From Australimonas brisbanensis (GTDB lineage: Bacteria > Chloroflexota > Dehalococcoidia > Lucifugimonadales > Australimonadaceae), in assembly GCA_038147155.1 (NCBI GenBank), contig JAYQTA010000003.1, forward strand, positions 62,001 to 126,000: 64,000 nucleotides of DNA, written 5' to 3'. Numbering within the stretch: position 1 is the stretch's first letter; every line of letters begins with the position of its first letter. The notes beneath the pieces were generated by a model. That model had not been told where the DNA came from, did not search any database, and saw only the letters and a program-made list of their open reading frames with translations. The position numbers were made by a program, and so were the translations under genes. Of this stretch, positions 32,059 to 39,521 are shown one piece after another.

Positions 32059-32765
32059 CCCCACAGCGAGCCCAGCATCGTCCCTGCGGGCAGGGGCGGG
32101 TGCGCCTGGTGGAAGGACTCCTCCCGCCACTGGCCCGACTCCAGGTACCCCGCCAACTGCTGCGCGTCCTCCTGGGAGCGGTAGGAACGCAGCGCCGCCA
32201 CCTTCAGCGCCCAGTACCCCTCGGCCTCGACCACGATGTTGGGGTTCGCCTCCATCCCATCCAGGTCCAGCGAGTAGGCCTCGATGACGTGGGCGGGCAG
32301 TGCGAAGTAGCACAGGCGCGCATCGGGCGCGTGCTCCTGGTAGCGTAGGAACGCGGCGGTGGCGGCGCGGTGCAGCGCCCGGTGGTCGGGGTGTCGGGAG
32401 ATGCCGTGGGGGCCGAAGGTGAGCACCACGCTGGGGCGCACCCGGCGCATCACCTCCAGCAGCCGTGCCACCACCTCGGCTTCGGGCGCGTCCGCCAGAT
32501 GGCCGTCCTCGTAGCCGAGCAGCACGGGTGGGTGTTGCACGCCGTAGGATGCGAGCACCGCCCGCAGCTCCGCCTCGCGCACCGCGGGCAGCTCCCCGCG
32601 GGTGAGCACCAGGCCGCCCGAGCCCAACGCTCCCCACTCGCCGCGCGTTGCGGTGATGACGTGGACGTCGGCTCCCTCCTGCACGGCGCGCGCCATACTT
32701 GCGCCGGAGGCGGAGGTCTCACCGTCCGGGTGGGCCCAGATGCCCAGCAGGGTGCGGCGGGTCAT
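32055..32765 (-). CDS. PIG-L/LmbE family deacetylase, atypical metal motif
   Basis: 236 residues. ATG 32765 with AGGAG 5-6 bases before. PIG-L proteins are zinc N-acetylglucosaminyl deacetylases. Here the first motif reads IWAHPDGE, where the family has AHPDDE, so the second Asp (a zinc ligand in MshB-type enzymes, family knowledge) is Gly. The later motif SRHPDHRALH is intact. The remainder (GYEDGHL, VVLTFGPHG) is normal. It may use altered metal binding or be inactive. Overlaps the CCA gene by four bases. Confidence 0.8.
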   Translation of the reverse strand: MTRRTLLGIWAHPDGETSASGASMARAVQEGADVHVITATRGEWGALGSGGLVLTRGELPAVREAELRAVLASYGVQHPPVLLGYEDGHLADAPEAEVVARLLEVMRRVRPSVVLTFGPHGISRHPDHRALHRAATAAFLRYQEHAPDARLCYFALPAHVIEAYSLDLDGMEANPNIVVEAEGYWALKVAALRSYRSQEDAQQLAGYLESGQWREESFHQAHPPLPAGTMLGSLWG

Positions 32766-32805
32766 GGTGTCTCCTGTGCGAGTCTGCGCCCAGGATACCA
32801 GCCGT

Positions 32806-34590
32806 CTAGAAGCTGACGACCTGCGCCCCCTCCGGGCCGAAGACCACCAGCACCCGCTCCCCCGGCGCCTGGCGCACCCGCTCGGCCAGCGCGTCCAGCG
32901 CTACAGCGTCCAGGGTGGGGGCGCCCGCATCGTCGGTGCGCGTCCAACGCTCGGCGTGCACGCCCAGGCGCTCCTCCAGGCCTGCGGCCAGCGCCTCGGC
33001 CCCTGAGGGCAGCGCCAGCGTGAGCGCCTTGCCCAGCCGCTCCGGCCCCTCGGGCGCGGCGGCGCGGTCCTCGCGGAGCACCTGCGCGTAGTAGGCGGCC
33101 ACGGCGCCGGCGGTGAGGGCGGCGGCCAGGGCCCACTTGCCGCCGTCCAGCACCCGGGCGGAGAAGGTGCCCTCCAGCAGGGGCTGGATCAGCATGAACA
33201 GGAAGGCGGAGAGCCCGCCCAGTGCGGCCAGCACCGACGCCCCCAGCGCCAGGAACACCAGGAAGCGCCGGGAGGCAGCGGTCCGCTCGGCAGGGTCGGC
33301 CTCGGCGGCGCGCTGCTGGCGGAACCAGTAGGCCCACCACACCGGCCCGCCCACGGCCAGCAGCGTGAGGGCCACGGACAGCGGCGTGTCCCACCAGGAC
33401 GAGCCGGCGAAGGTGCGCTGCGCAGCGGGCACCAGCAGCCCCAGCAGGGTGCCCAGCAGCATGGCCAGGCCCAGGGAGGCGGTGGCCAGGCCCACGCCAG
33501 CGGAGAGGTAGTGGTGCGCGCGCAGAGCGGAGAGCCCGCGCCCCGGCACCTGAGCCGTCTCCCGCAGGTAGACCGAGGCGTGGTAGCCGAACACCCCGCC
33601 CGCCACCAACGCGACGGCGATGGCCGTGGGCACCCCGCTGAAGTGCGCGCCCGCGCCGGTGAACTGCGGCCGGACGATGACCCAATCCAGTACCGTGTGC
33701 AGCGCGACGGCGGCCGCGCTCACCGCAGTGACCAGACCGCCGAAGATGCCCACCACCGCGGCCACCCCCTGTCGCAGCAGCGATGCGGCATCGTCTGCCG
33801 CCGTGCGGTGCCAGTGGAACCACCACCACGCCGCGCCCACCGCCGCTGAGCCCAGCGCACCGCGCAGGCCCGAGCCCCACAGGCCGGCGCTCCCGCCCAC
33901 CAGGGGGGTGCCCACCAGCGCGTCGTAGGCTGCGCCCAGGAGCGTTGCCAGGGCGATCGCCACCCCGAAGGCCATCAGTACCAACCCATACACCCCGTTG
34001 GCGTACACGTAGAGGCGGCGCACCGTCTGGGCCACGGGGGTGGGCTGGCCCTCCGCCCGCTCCCAGCGCCAGTGGACGGCCCACAGCCCGCCCCACACCA
34101 GCACCGTCGCCACCGAGTCGAACAGCCGCACGCTCCCTGCCAGCAGCTGCTGCACCACCTGGGTGAGCGCGCCCGCAGTCACCGTGGCGGCGATGCCCAG
34201 CACCAGGTAGAGGTACAGCTTGCGCCCGAAGGCGCCCCGCTCGGCGGGGAAGCGGGCGACGGAGTTCCCGGCAGCGCGCCAGAGCAGCGCCCACACCGGC
34301 GTGCCCACCAGCAGAGTGGAGATGCCGAAGGCCACCGGGAAGGAATCGCCGCGGATCACCGCGTCCAGGAACAGGGCGCCGATGATCTGATCCACCAGCA
34401 GCGTCGCGCCCAGGGTGGCGAGCATCTGGGCCACGAAGGCGAGGCCGTAGGTGAACAGGCGGCGTGTGCCGCCGATGCCAGGGGCGCTTGGCCCACCGCC
34501 CAGGCGGCGCAGCGCGGCGATGGCTCCCGCCACCAGCACCGCCAGCACTGCCAGGCCCAGCAGCGTGGACAGACCCGCTCCGTACAGCAT
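32806..34590 (-). CDS. polytopic membrane protein with repeated DUF5671-like units
   Basis: 594 residues, ATG 34590 with AGGAGG. About 16-18 hydrophobic spans arranged as repeats of two or three spans, each opening with an RR-L/Y-x-Y motif (RRLFTYGLAF, RKLYLYLVLG, RRLYVYANGV, LRAHHYLSAG) and closing with W-rich ends (VWALLWRAA, WAVHWRWERA, WWWFHWHRTA, WWAYWFRQQ). This resembles DUF5671, which is frequent in Chloroflexi. The last 110 residues are soluble (GERVLVVFGPEGAQVV). Function unknown. Confidence 0.7.
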   Translation of the reverse strand: MLYGAGLSTLLGLAVLAVLVAGAIAALRRLGGGPSAPGIGGTRRLFTYGLAFVAQMLATLGATLLVDQIIGALFLDAVIRGDSFPVAFGISTLLVGTPVWALLWRAAGNSVARFPAERGAFGRKLYLYLVLGIAATVTAGALTQVVQQLLAGSVRLFDSVATVLVWGGLWAVHWRWERAEGQPTPVAQTVRRLYVYANGVYGLVLMAFGVAIALATLLGAAYDALVGTPLVGGSAGLWGSGLRGALGSAAVGAAWWWFHWHRTAADDAASLLRQGVAAVVGIFGGLVTAVSAAAVALHTVLDWVIVRPQFTGAGAHFSGVPTAIAVALVAGGVFGYHASVYLRETAQVPGRGLSALRAHHYLSAGVGLATASLGLAMLLGTLLGLLVPAAQRTFAGSSWWDTPLSVALTLLAVGGPVWWAYWFRQQRAAEADPAERTAASRRFLVFLALGASVLAALGGLSAFLFMLIQPLLEGTFSARVLDGGKWALAAALTAGAVAAYYAQVLREDRAAAPEGPERLGKALTLALPSGAEALAAGLEERLGVHAERWTRTDDAGAPTLDAVALDALAERVRQAPGERVLVVFGPEGAQVVSF

Positions 34591-34613
34591 GTGCGTCCTC
34601 CTGGGGTGCGCGG

Positions 34614-35153
34614 CTAGGCCGCGGGCTCCGGCGTGGGGGTGGGGGTGGGCGTCGGCGTCGGGTCCGGCTTTTCGATGCGGTAGGCGCAGCCCCAGTAGGG
34701 CCAGGCCGCCTGGTCCAGGTACCAGTCCCCGTCCACGCGGGTCATCAGGTAGGAGGGGGTGAAGTTGGACTCGCTCAGGTCGAAGGGCGGGTTCCCGTAG
34801 AATTGGGTGATGCGCACGCGCACGTCGGCGGTGTCCTCGTCCAGGATGACCGCCTCGTCCAGCTGTACCCGGAAGTCCGAGGTCTCCTGGTAGAAGTAGC
34901 GCGACTCAGCCACGTAGTCGGTGTAGGAGCACACCTCGCGGATATCCGGCGAGAGGAGCGCGTAGGCCGAGGCGTGGTCCCGGTCCTTGATAGCCAACAG
35001 GTAGCGCTGCACCGCCTCCTCGGGGCTTCCGGGCTCCAGGCTCGCGGGTGCGCGGCCAGCGGCCAGCACGCTCACCAGCACGCTCACCAGCGCCAGGGCC
35101 ACCACCGCCGCACCGATACCCACCAGCCAACGGCCCGATCCATGCTGTGGCAT
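34614..35153 (-). CDS. membrane-anchored NTF2-like protein with Thr-Pro tail
   Basis: 179 residues, ATG 35153 after GGGAGG. N-terminal anchor WLVGIGAAVVALALVSVLVSV, then an extracytoplasmic domain beginning PEEAVQRYLLAIKDRDHASAYALLSP, typical of NTF2-like/DUF4878-type folds. Two Cys (EVCSY and WGCAY) may pair. The C-terminus is PTPTPTPTPTPEPAA, a spacer-like low-complexity tail. Function unknown; it lies between two exported or membrane proteins. Confidence 0.65.
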   Translation of the reverse strand: MPQHGSGRWLVGIGAAVVALALVSVLVSVLAAGRAPASLEPGSPEEAVQRYLLAIKDRDHASAYALLSPDIREVCSYTDYVAESRYFYQETSDFRVQLDEAVILDEDTADVRVRITQFYGNPPFDLSESNFTPSYLMTRVDGDWYLDQAAWPYWGCAYRIEKPDPTPTPTPTPTPEPAA

Positions 35154-35217
35154 CTGCCACCTCCCTGGTCAACGCTACGCTCTGCGGGCAGGCCCTGCCA
35201 GCGTCCTGCGGTGCGGG

Positions 35218-37020
35218 CTAGGGCGCCGCCACCGCAGCGGAGAACGTCGCCCGCTCCCCGGTGCCGGGGGCCCACGCCCCCACCACCAGAATCGCCGGGC
35301 GCTCCACGGTGAAGGTGGCCGTATTGCCCGCGTCCACGGTCACCGTGCGGACCGAGGCCGCCGCGCCGGTGCCCTCCACCAGCCGCAGCAGATAGCGCTG
35401 GCGCGCACCCGCCTCACCCACTCTGACGAAACCGGCGGCCTCCCAGTTCCCCTCGGTCTCCGCGTCGTCGAAGAAGCCCGCCTCCGGCACGGCGATATCG
35501 TCCACGCACCAGCCAGGCTGCTCCACCGCCTCGTCGGTCAGGTACTCGAAGCGCAGCAGCACCTGCGCCCCGGCGTAGGGGGTCAGGTCCACGCGCTGCT
35601 CGGCCCATCCATCGCTGTGCCCGGTGTACATCGGGCCCAGGTCCAGCCCCAAGGGGCTTGCCTCGCTGGTGCCCGTGCCCCCCAGCGCCTGCCAGGAGAC
35701 GCCTGCGTCGGCGGAGACGGCCACGTGGCCGCCGTCGAAGCCGTCCTCGATGTCCTGCCAGCTCCAGAAGCGCAGCGTCGCGGAGCGCAGGCCCCGCAGG
35801 TCAAGCGCTCGCGTGAGGGTGGCATCGCGCCCCTCGCCGTTCCCCGACCACCAGCACGCCTGCCCGGAGGCCGCCCCGCCGGGGATGACGGGCGTGGTCG
35901 CGGTGCCGGTGAAGCGCACCGTCAGCGGCCCGTCCGCCGGGTCCAGGCCCAGGTACCAGCCGCCCGTCTGCTGCACCTCGCCTCGGCCCTCACCCTCGCC
36001 GGAGACCGTCTGGTTCACCGTCGCCGTGGGCGTGGTTTCCTGGTAGCCCAGGGGCCCCTGGCCCACCAGGTTGGCCACCAGCCAGCCTGCGTAGAGCGAT
36101 TCGAAGTCGGCACCCGGCACGGCGGCCTCGATGCCCGCGAAGCCGTCGGCGGGCTCGGCCAGCAGCGCGGGCAGTGCCTCTGGTCCCACCTGCTCGGCCA
36201 GGAAGCGGGCGAACAGCGAGGCCGCGGCGTAGGAGGGGAGGGAATCGGCGATGGCGGGGGGCCAGACGGCCAGCCCCGCCTCCGGCTCGCGCAGGTAGGC
36301 ATCGAAGGGCAGCGCCCCCAGCCCCAGCGCACGTGCCGCGTACTCGGCCTGCCCCTCGGTGACCCAGGTGGCCTCCGAGGGGTCGGCGCGCCACTGGAGC
36401 ACGTGGGTGAACTCGTGGGCCAGCGTGCCCAGGAAACCCGCCCCGCTCACCCCGCCCGCGCTGGCCATGAACACTCCCACCCGCTGGTTTGAACGGGCGT
36501 AGACCGACGTGGGCAGGGCGTCGGCGGCGCTGAAGTAGCCCGCCACGGCGGGGATGCGCCCGATGACGATGGCGATGCGCCCAGGAGGAGCCAGCCGTTC
36601 GCCAAACAGGGCCAGCACCTGGGAGTAGATACGCTCGTCGAAGGCGCGCGCCGTCTCGGCCAGCGCTGCCGGGTCCACCGTGATGTCCTCGGCCACGTAC
36701 CAGAGGGCGTGCTCCCCCGCATGTGCCAGGCTGGTGGGCATGGGGAAGGTATCCAGCGCGTTCACGTCCACCACGTTGAAGGTGCGCGCCGAGCCCACCG
36801 GCTCCTCGGCGTACAGCACCGCGTCGGTCAGCGGGCCAGCGTCCACCCCCTTGAAGCGGCGCACCAGGTCGAAGGGGTCGCGCACCGGCGCGGTCGGCAC
36901 CGCCTCCAGCACCCCCGGCGCCACCGGGGCGGGCGTGGGCGTGGGCGCGGCGGTGGGCGCAGGGCCAGCGCAGGCCGCCAGCGCCAGGGCGGCGAGCAGG
37001 AGCAGGAGCGCGCGGTGCAT
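35218..37020 (-). CDS. lipoprotein zinc metalloprotease with beta-sandwich C-domain
   Basis: 600 residues, ATG 37020 overlapping the pth stop by one base. Lipobox ALAAC with Cys17, then a Thr-Pro-rich linker (20-50). The protease motif is HEFTH (202-206) with the likely third ligand Glu222 in WVTEGQAEYAA: a gluzincin. Residues about 390-520 (SATLRFWSWQDIEDG, SADAGVSWQ, VDLTPYAGAQVLLRFEY, WCVDDI) match the MAM/immune-inhibitor-A-like carbohydrate-binding sandwich found in secreted M6-type proteases. Surface-anchored peptidase. Confidence 0.8.
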   Translation of the reverse strand: MHRALLLLLAALALAACAGPAPTAAPTPTPAPVAPGVLEAVPTAPVRDPFDLVRRFKGVDAGPLTDAVLYAEEPVGSARTFNVVDVNALDTFPMPTSLAHAGEHALWYVAEDITVDPAALAETARAFDERIYSQVLALFGERLAPPGRIAIVIGRIPAVAGYFSAADALPTSVYARSNQRVGVFMASAGGVSGAGFLGTLAHEFTHVLQWRADPSEATWVTEGQAEYAARALGLGALPFDAYLREPEAGLAVWPPAIADSLPSYAAASLFARFLAEQVGPEALPALLAEPADGFAGIEAAVPGADFESLYAGWLVANLVGQGPLGYQETTPTATVNQTVSGEGEGRGEVQQTGGWYLGLDPADGPLTVRFTGTATTPVIPGGAASGQACWWSGNGEGRDATLTRALDLRGLRSATLRFWSWQDIEDGFDGGHVAVSADAGVSWQALGGTGTSEASPLGLDLGPMYTGHSDGWAEQRVDLTPYAGAQVLLRFEYLTDEAVEQPGWCVDDIAVPEAGFFDDAETEGNWEAAGFVRVGEAGARQRYLLRLVEGTGAAASVRTVTVDAGNTATFTVERPAILVVGAWAPGTGERATFSAAVAAP

Positions 37021-37595
37021 CAGTTGAACCGGTTCATGGCGGCGTCGATCCCCTCGGTGAGCCACACCTCCACCGCCTCGGCGGCGCGGGCCAGCGCCTC
37101 GTCCACCACTGCCTGCTCCTCCCGGGAGAAGCGCGCCAGCACGTGCTCGATGGCCCCGCGGGCGGGGCGGCCGATGCCGATGCGCACGCGCGGGTAGGCG
37201 CTGGTGCCCACCTCGGCGTTGATGGAGTTGAGCCCATTGTGTCCGCCCGATGAGCCCTGCGCGCGCACCCGCAGCGAGCCCAGCGGCAGGTCCATGTCGT
37301 CGTAGACCACCAGCATGCGCTCGGCCCGCACGCCGAAGCGATCCAGCAGGTAGCGCGCCGCCAGCCCGGAGGAGTTCATGAAGGTGCGGGGCTTGGCCAG
37401 CACCACCCGGGCCCCGGCGAGCGACCCCTCGCCGATGAGCGCGTGCTGACGCTTGTCGGCGAAGCGCACCCCCGCGCGCTCCGCAAGCAGGTCGAGGCAC
37501 GCGAAGCCGACGTTGTGGCGCGTGCCATCGTAGCGCGGGCCGGGGTTGCCCAGGCCCACCACCAGGGAGCGGCCGTCTCGGGAAGGGGCGGTCAC
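37020..37595 (-). CDS. pth: peptidyl-tRNA hydrolase
   Basis: 191 residues. GTG start at 37595 with GGAGG 8 bases upstream. VVGLGNPGPRYDGTRHNVGF includes the catalytic His, then KPRTFMNSSG, DDMDLPLGSLRVR and GGHNGLNSI. It frees tRNA from peptidyl-tRNA dropped by ribosomes. It sits between the unknown 640-residue gene (3-base gap) and the lipoprotein protease (1-base overlap). Confidence 0.95.
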   Translation of the reverse strand: MTAPSRDGRSLVVGLGNPGPRYDGTRHNVGFACLDLLAERAGVRFADKRQHALIGEGSLAGARVVLAKPRTFMNSSGLAARYLLDRFGVRAERMLVVYDDMDLPLGSLRVRAQGSSGGHNGLNSINAEVGTSAYPRVRIGIGRPARGAIEHVLARFSREEQAVVDEALARAAEAVEVWLTEGIDAAMNRFN

Positions 37596-37598
37596 GGG

Positions 37599-39521
37599 CT
37601 AGGAGCCTCCTGAGGGCCGTTCTTCCGCCAGCAACTGGGCGATGAAGGCGGTGAGTTCATCATCCAGGATAGCGGCAAGGCCCGACAGGTCTGCCACCTG
37701 CACCACCTGGACGAACCGGGAGAGGCGCGAGTTCCCTCCCTCGCGCAGCAGACGGCGCGCGAGTTGGCGGGCCAGGCGGGTGTTCTGCTTCTCCAGCGCC
37801 TGACGCACGTAGCCGGCGAGCGTGTCCACCTCCTGTCGGGGTGGGGAGGTGTCCAGGTGGAGCCCGCAGGAGCGGCACGTCCCCGCCTGGACGATCTCCT
37901 CGGCCAGGGGGACCGCCCCACAGGCCAGCACGCTGTTCTCCAGCTCCTCGGCCAGCGCGGGCAGGTCGGGCGCCACGGGGGCTCCCAGGGCTGCCAGTGC
38001 GTTGAGCCGGGCCAGCGCCCGCGCCTGGGTCACGGTCTCCCGCATGCTCTGGGCAAGGAGGCCCATGCGTGCGTGGTAGTCATCATGGTGGCGCAGATAC
38101 GCGCGGGCGTAGGCCTGCCGGAACCGGCGCAGCCCGTCGCGCAGCGCGCCCCACTGGTGGGGCGCAAGGGCCAGTGCGGGGTCGTGCAGGCGGGCGCTCA
38201 GCGCTTCGCGCTCCAGCGCCAACTCCCGCCGTTCCTCCTGCACCGTGGCCACGTCCAGGTAGCGCAGGCCGTCGGTCAGTTCCGGCAGGTGTCCAGCATT
38301 CGCGTCCCAGGAGCGCCAGCGCCCCTCTGCGGCCGCCCACCCCGCCTCGTCCCCGAACGCCTCCCGCATGCGGGCTTCGCGCTCCAGGGGGCCCACCGCA
38401 GCGCTGACACCCTCTAGCCCCTCCAGCAGCCGCTGGACCTCGTTGGGCAGTCCCGCGCCCTGGGCCGTCGCCAGGGCCTCCAGGTCACGCCGCAGCGGAC
38501 GCACCCCCGCGCGCAGCCGGGCGGGAGTGTCGTCCTCCGCGCTCAGGGGACGAGGGCTGGGCGCCCCGGTGGGCTCGACCGCTTCGAGGAACGCCCAGAG
38601 CCGGGGAGGCCAGGCCAGTTCGCGCGCCTCGACGGGGCCGATGCGCACCCCCCTCAGCGGCGTCCCGTCGCGCAGGGAGAAACCGTGGCCGGGGCGCAAC
38701 CGCAGGGTGGCCTCCCCCGACGCCACGTGCTCCAGAAGCAGCAGCTCCGCCAGGGGGTAGGTGAGCCCCAACCCGTGGGCGAGGCGCATGCCCAGGCCGG
38801 GGCCTGGGTCACGGCTCGCCTCCTCGGCCACCAGCGCCAGCGGTGCGCCTGCGCCCGGCCGGGCACGGGAGAGCCCCAGCGCCGGGCAGGCGTTGGCAAG
38901 CACCGCCCGGCCAGCCTCGTCCGGCTCGCCACGCAGCGCCGCCCACAGGGCCGGGGTGTCCCGTTCCGGCAGCAGGGGGGCCGGGAGCCGGGCTGGGTCC
39001 CAGGGGAGCGCGGGGTAGGCTCGCGCCAGCAGCATCCCACCCAGGCGTCCAGCCCACGTGGAGATGCCACCGTCCGAGAACACCGCTCCGGTGGGCAGTT
39101 CGCCCGCTTCCGTCACCACGCTGCCGGACCCGTAGGCTGCGGCCCATCCCGCGTCAGCCTCCCGGGCCAGCCGGTCTATCCGCGCGTCCAGGTCAGCGGC
39201 GGCATCGGCGGCTGCGCCGTAGCTGGCGCGCGCCTCCCGGAGCAGCCTGCGTTCCGCCTCAGCCTGGCCAACTGCGGGCGGGACGGGGCCGGGGACACAC
39301 ACCGCGATGCGCCCATCGGCCAATTGCTCCGGGCGCACCTGCGAGGGCGCGGCGCAGAACACCACGCGGAAGTAGGTGGCCCCGGTGAGCGGGGCTGCGA
39401 GGACGGGGTGCCAGGAGGCGGCGCGCACCACCTCGCCGGTGTAGACCAGCCCGGCGTGGGTGGCGCTGACGTGTCCCTCTGGCTCCAACGACCCGGGTGC
39501 GGCACCCCCGGAGTTCGTCAT
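37599..39521 (-). CDS. unrecognised 640-residue protein between ligA and pth
   Basis: 640 residues, ATG 39521 overlapping the ligA stop (ATGA). No signal peptide or membrane span. Leu/Ala/Arg-rich and largely helical; residues 380-560 look like a helical bundle or coiled coil (EREALSARLHDPALALAPHQ). A Cys cluster LACGAV then TCRSCGLHL near 560 suggests a small zinc site. The N-terminal 200 residues include GAVFSDGGIST and LLARAYPALPWDPARLPAP. I cannot place it in a family; general layout is reminiscent of very large defence- or BREX-related proteins but no ATPase motif is present, so I do not assign that. Confidence 0.6.
   Translation of the reverse strand: MTNSGGAAPGSLEPEGHVSATHAGLVYTGEVVRAASWHPVLAAPLTGATYFRVVFCAAPSQVRPEQLADGRIAVCVPGPVPPAVGQAEAERRLLREARASYGAAADAAADLDARIDRLAREADAGWAAAYGSGSVVTEAGELPTGAVFSDGGISTWAGRLGGMLLARAYPALPWDPARLPAPLLPERDTPALWAALRGEPDEAGRAVLANACPALGLSRARPGAGAPLALVAEEASRDPGPGLGMRLAHGLGLTYPLAELLLLEHVASGEATLRLRPGHGFSLRDGTPLRGVRIGPVEARELAWPPRLWAFLEAVEPTGAPSPRPLSAEDDTPARLRAGVRPLRRDLEALATAQGAGLPNEVQRLLEGLEGVSAAVGPLEREARMREAFGDEAGWAAAEGRWRSWDANAGHLPELTDGLRYLDVATVQEERRELALEREALSARLHDPALALAPHQWGALRDGLRRFRQAYARAYLRHHDDYHARMGLLAQSMRETVTQARALARLNALAALGAPVAPDLPALAEELENSVLACGAVPLAEEIVQAGTCRSCGLHLDTSPPRQEVDTLAGYVRQALEKQNTRLARQLARRLLREGGNSRLSRFVQVVQVADLSGLAAILDDELTAFIAQLLAEERPSGGS

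Noticed and set aside
34625..34660. GGGGGTGGGGGTGGGCGTCGG run as a microsatellite or G-quadruplex element
   Set aside because: It encodes the Thr-Pro tail of the lipoprotein-like gene; the repeat is imperfect and explained by the protein.
37599..39521. Possible defence-system (BREX-like) assignment for the 640-residue protein
   Set aside because: No ATPase, methylase or protease motif and no defence neighbours; housekeeping genes lie on both sides.
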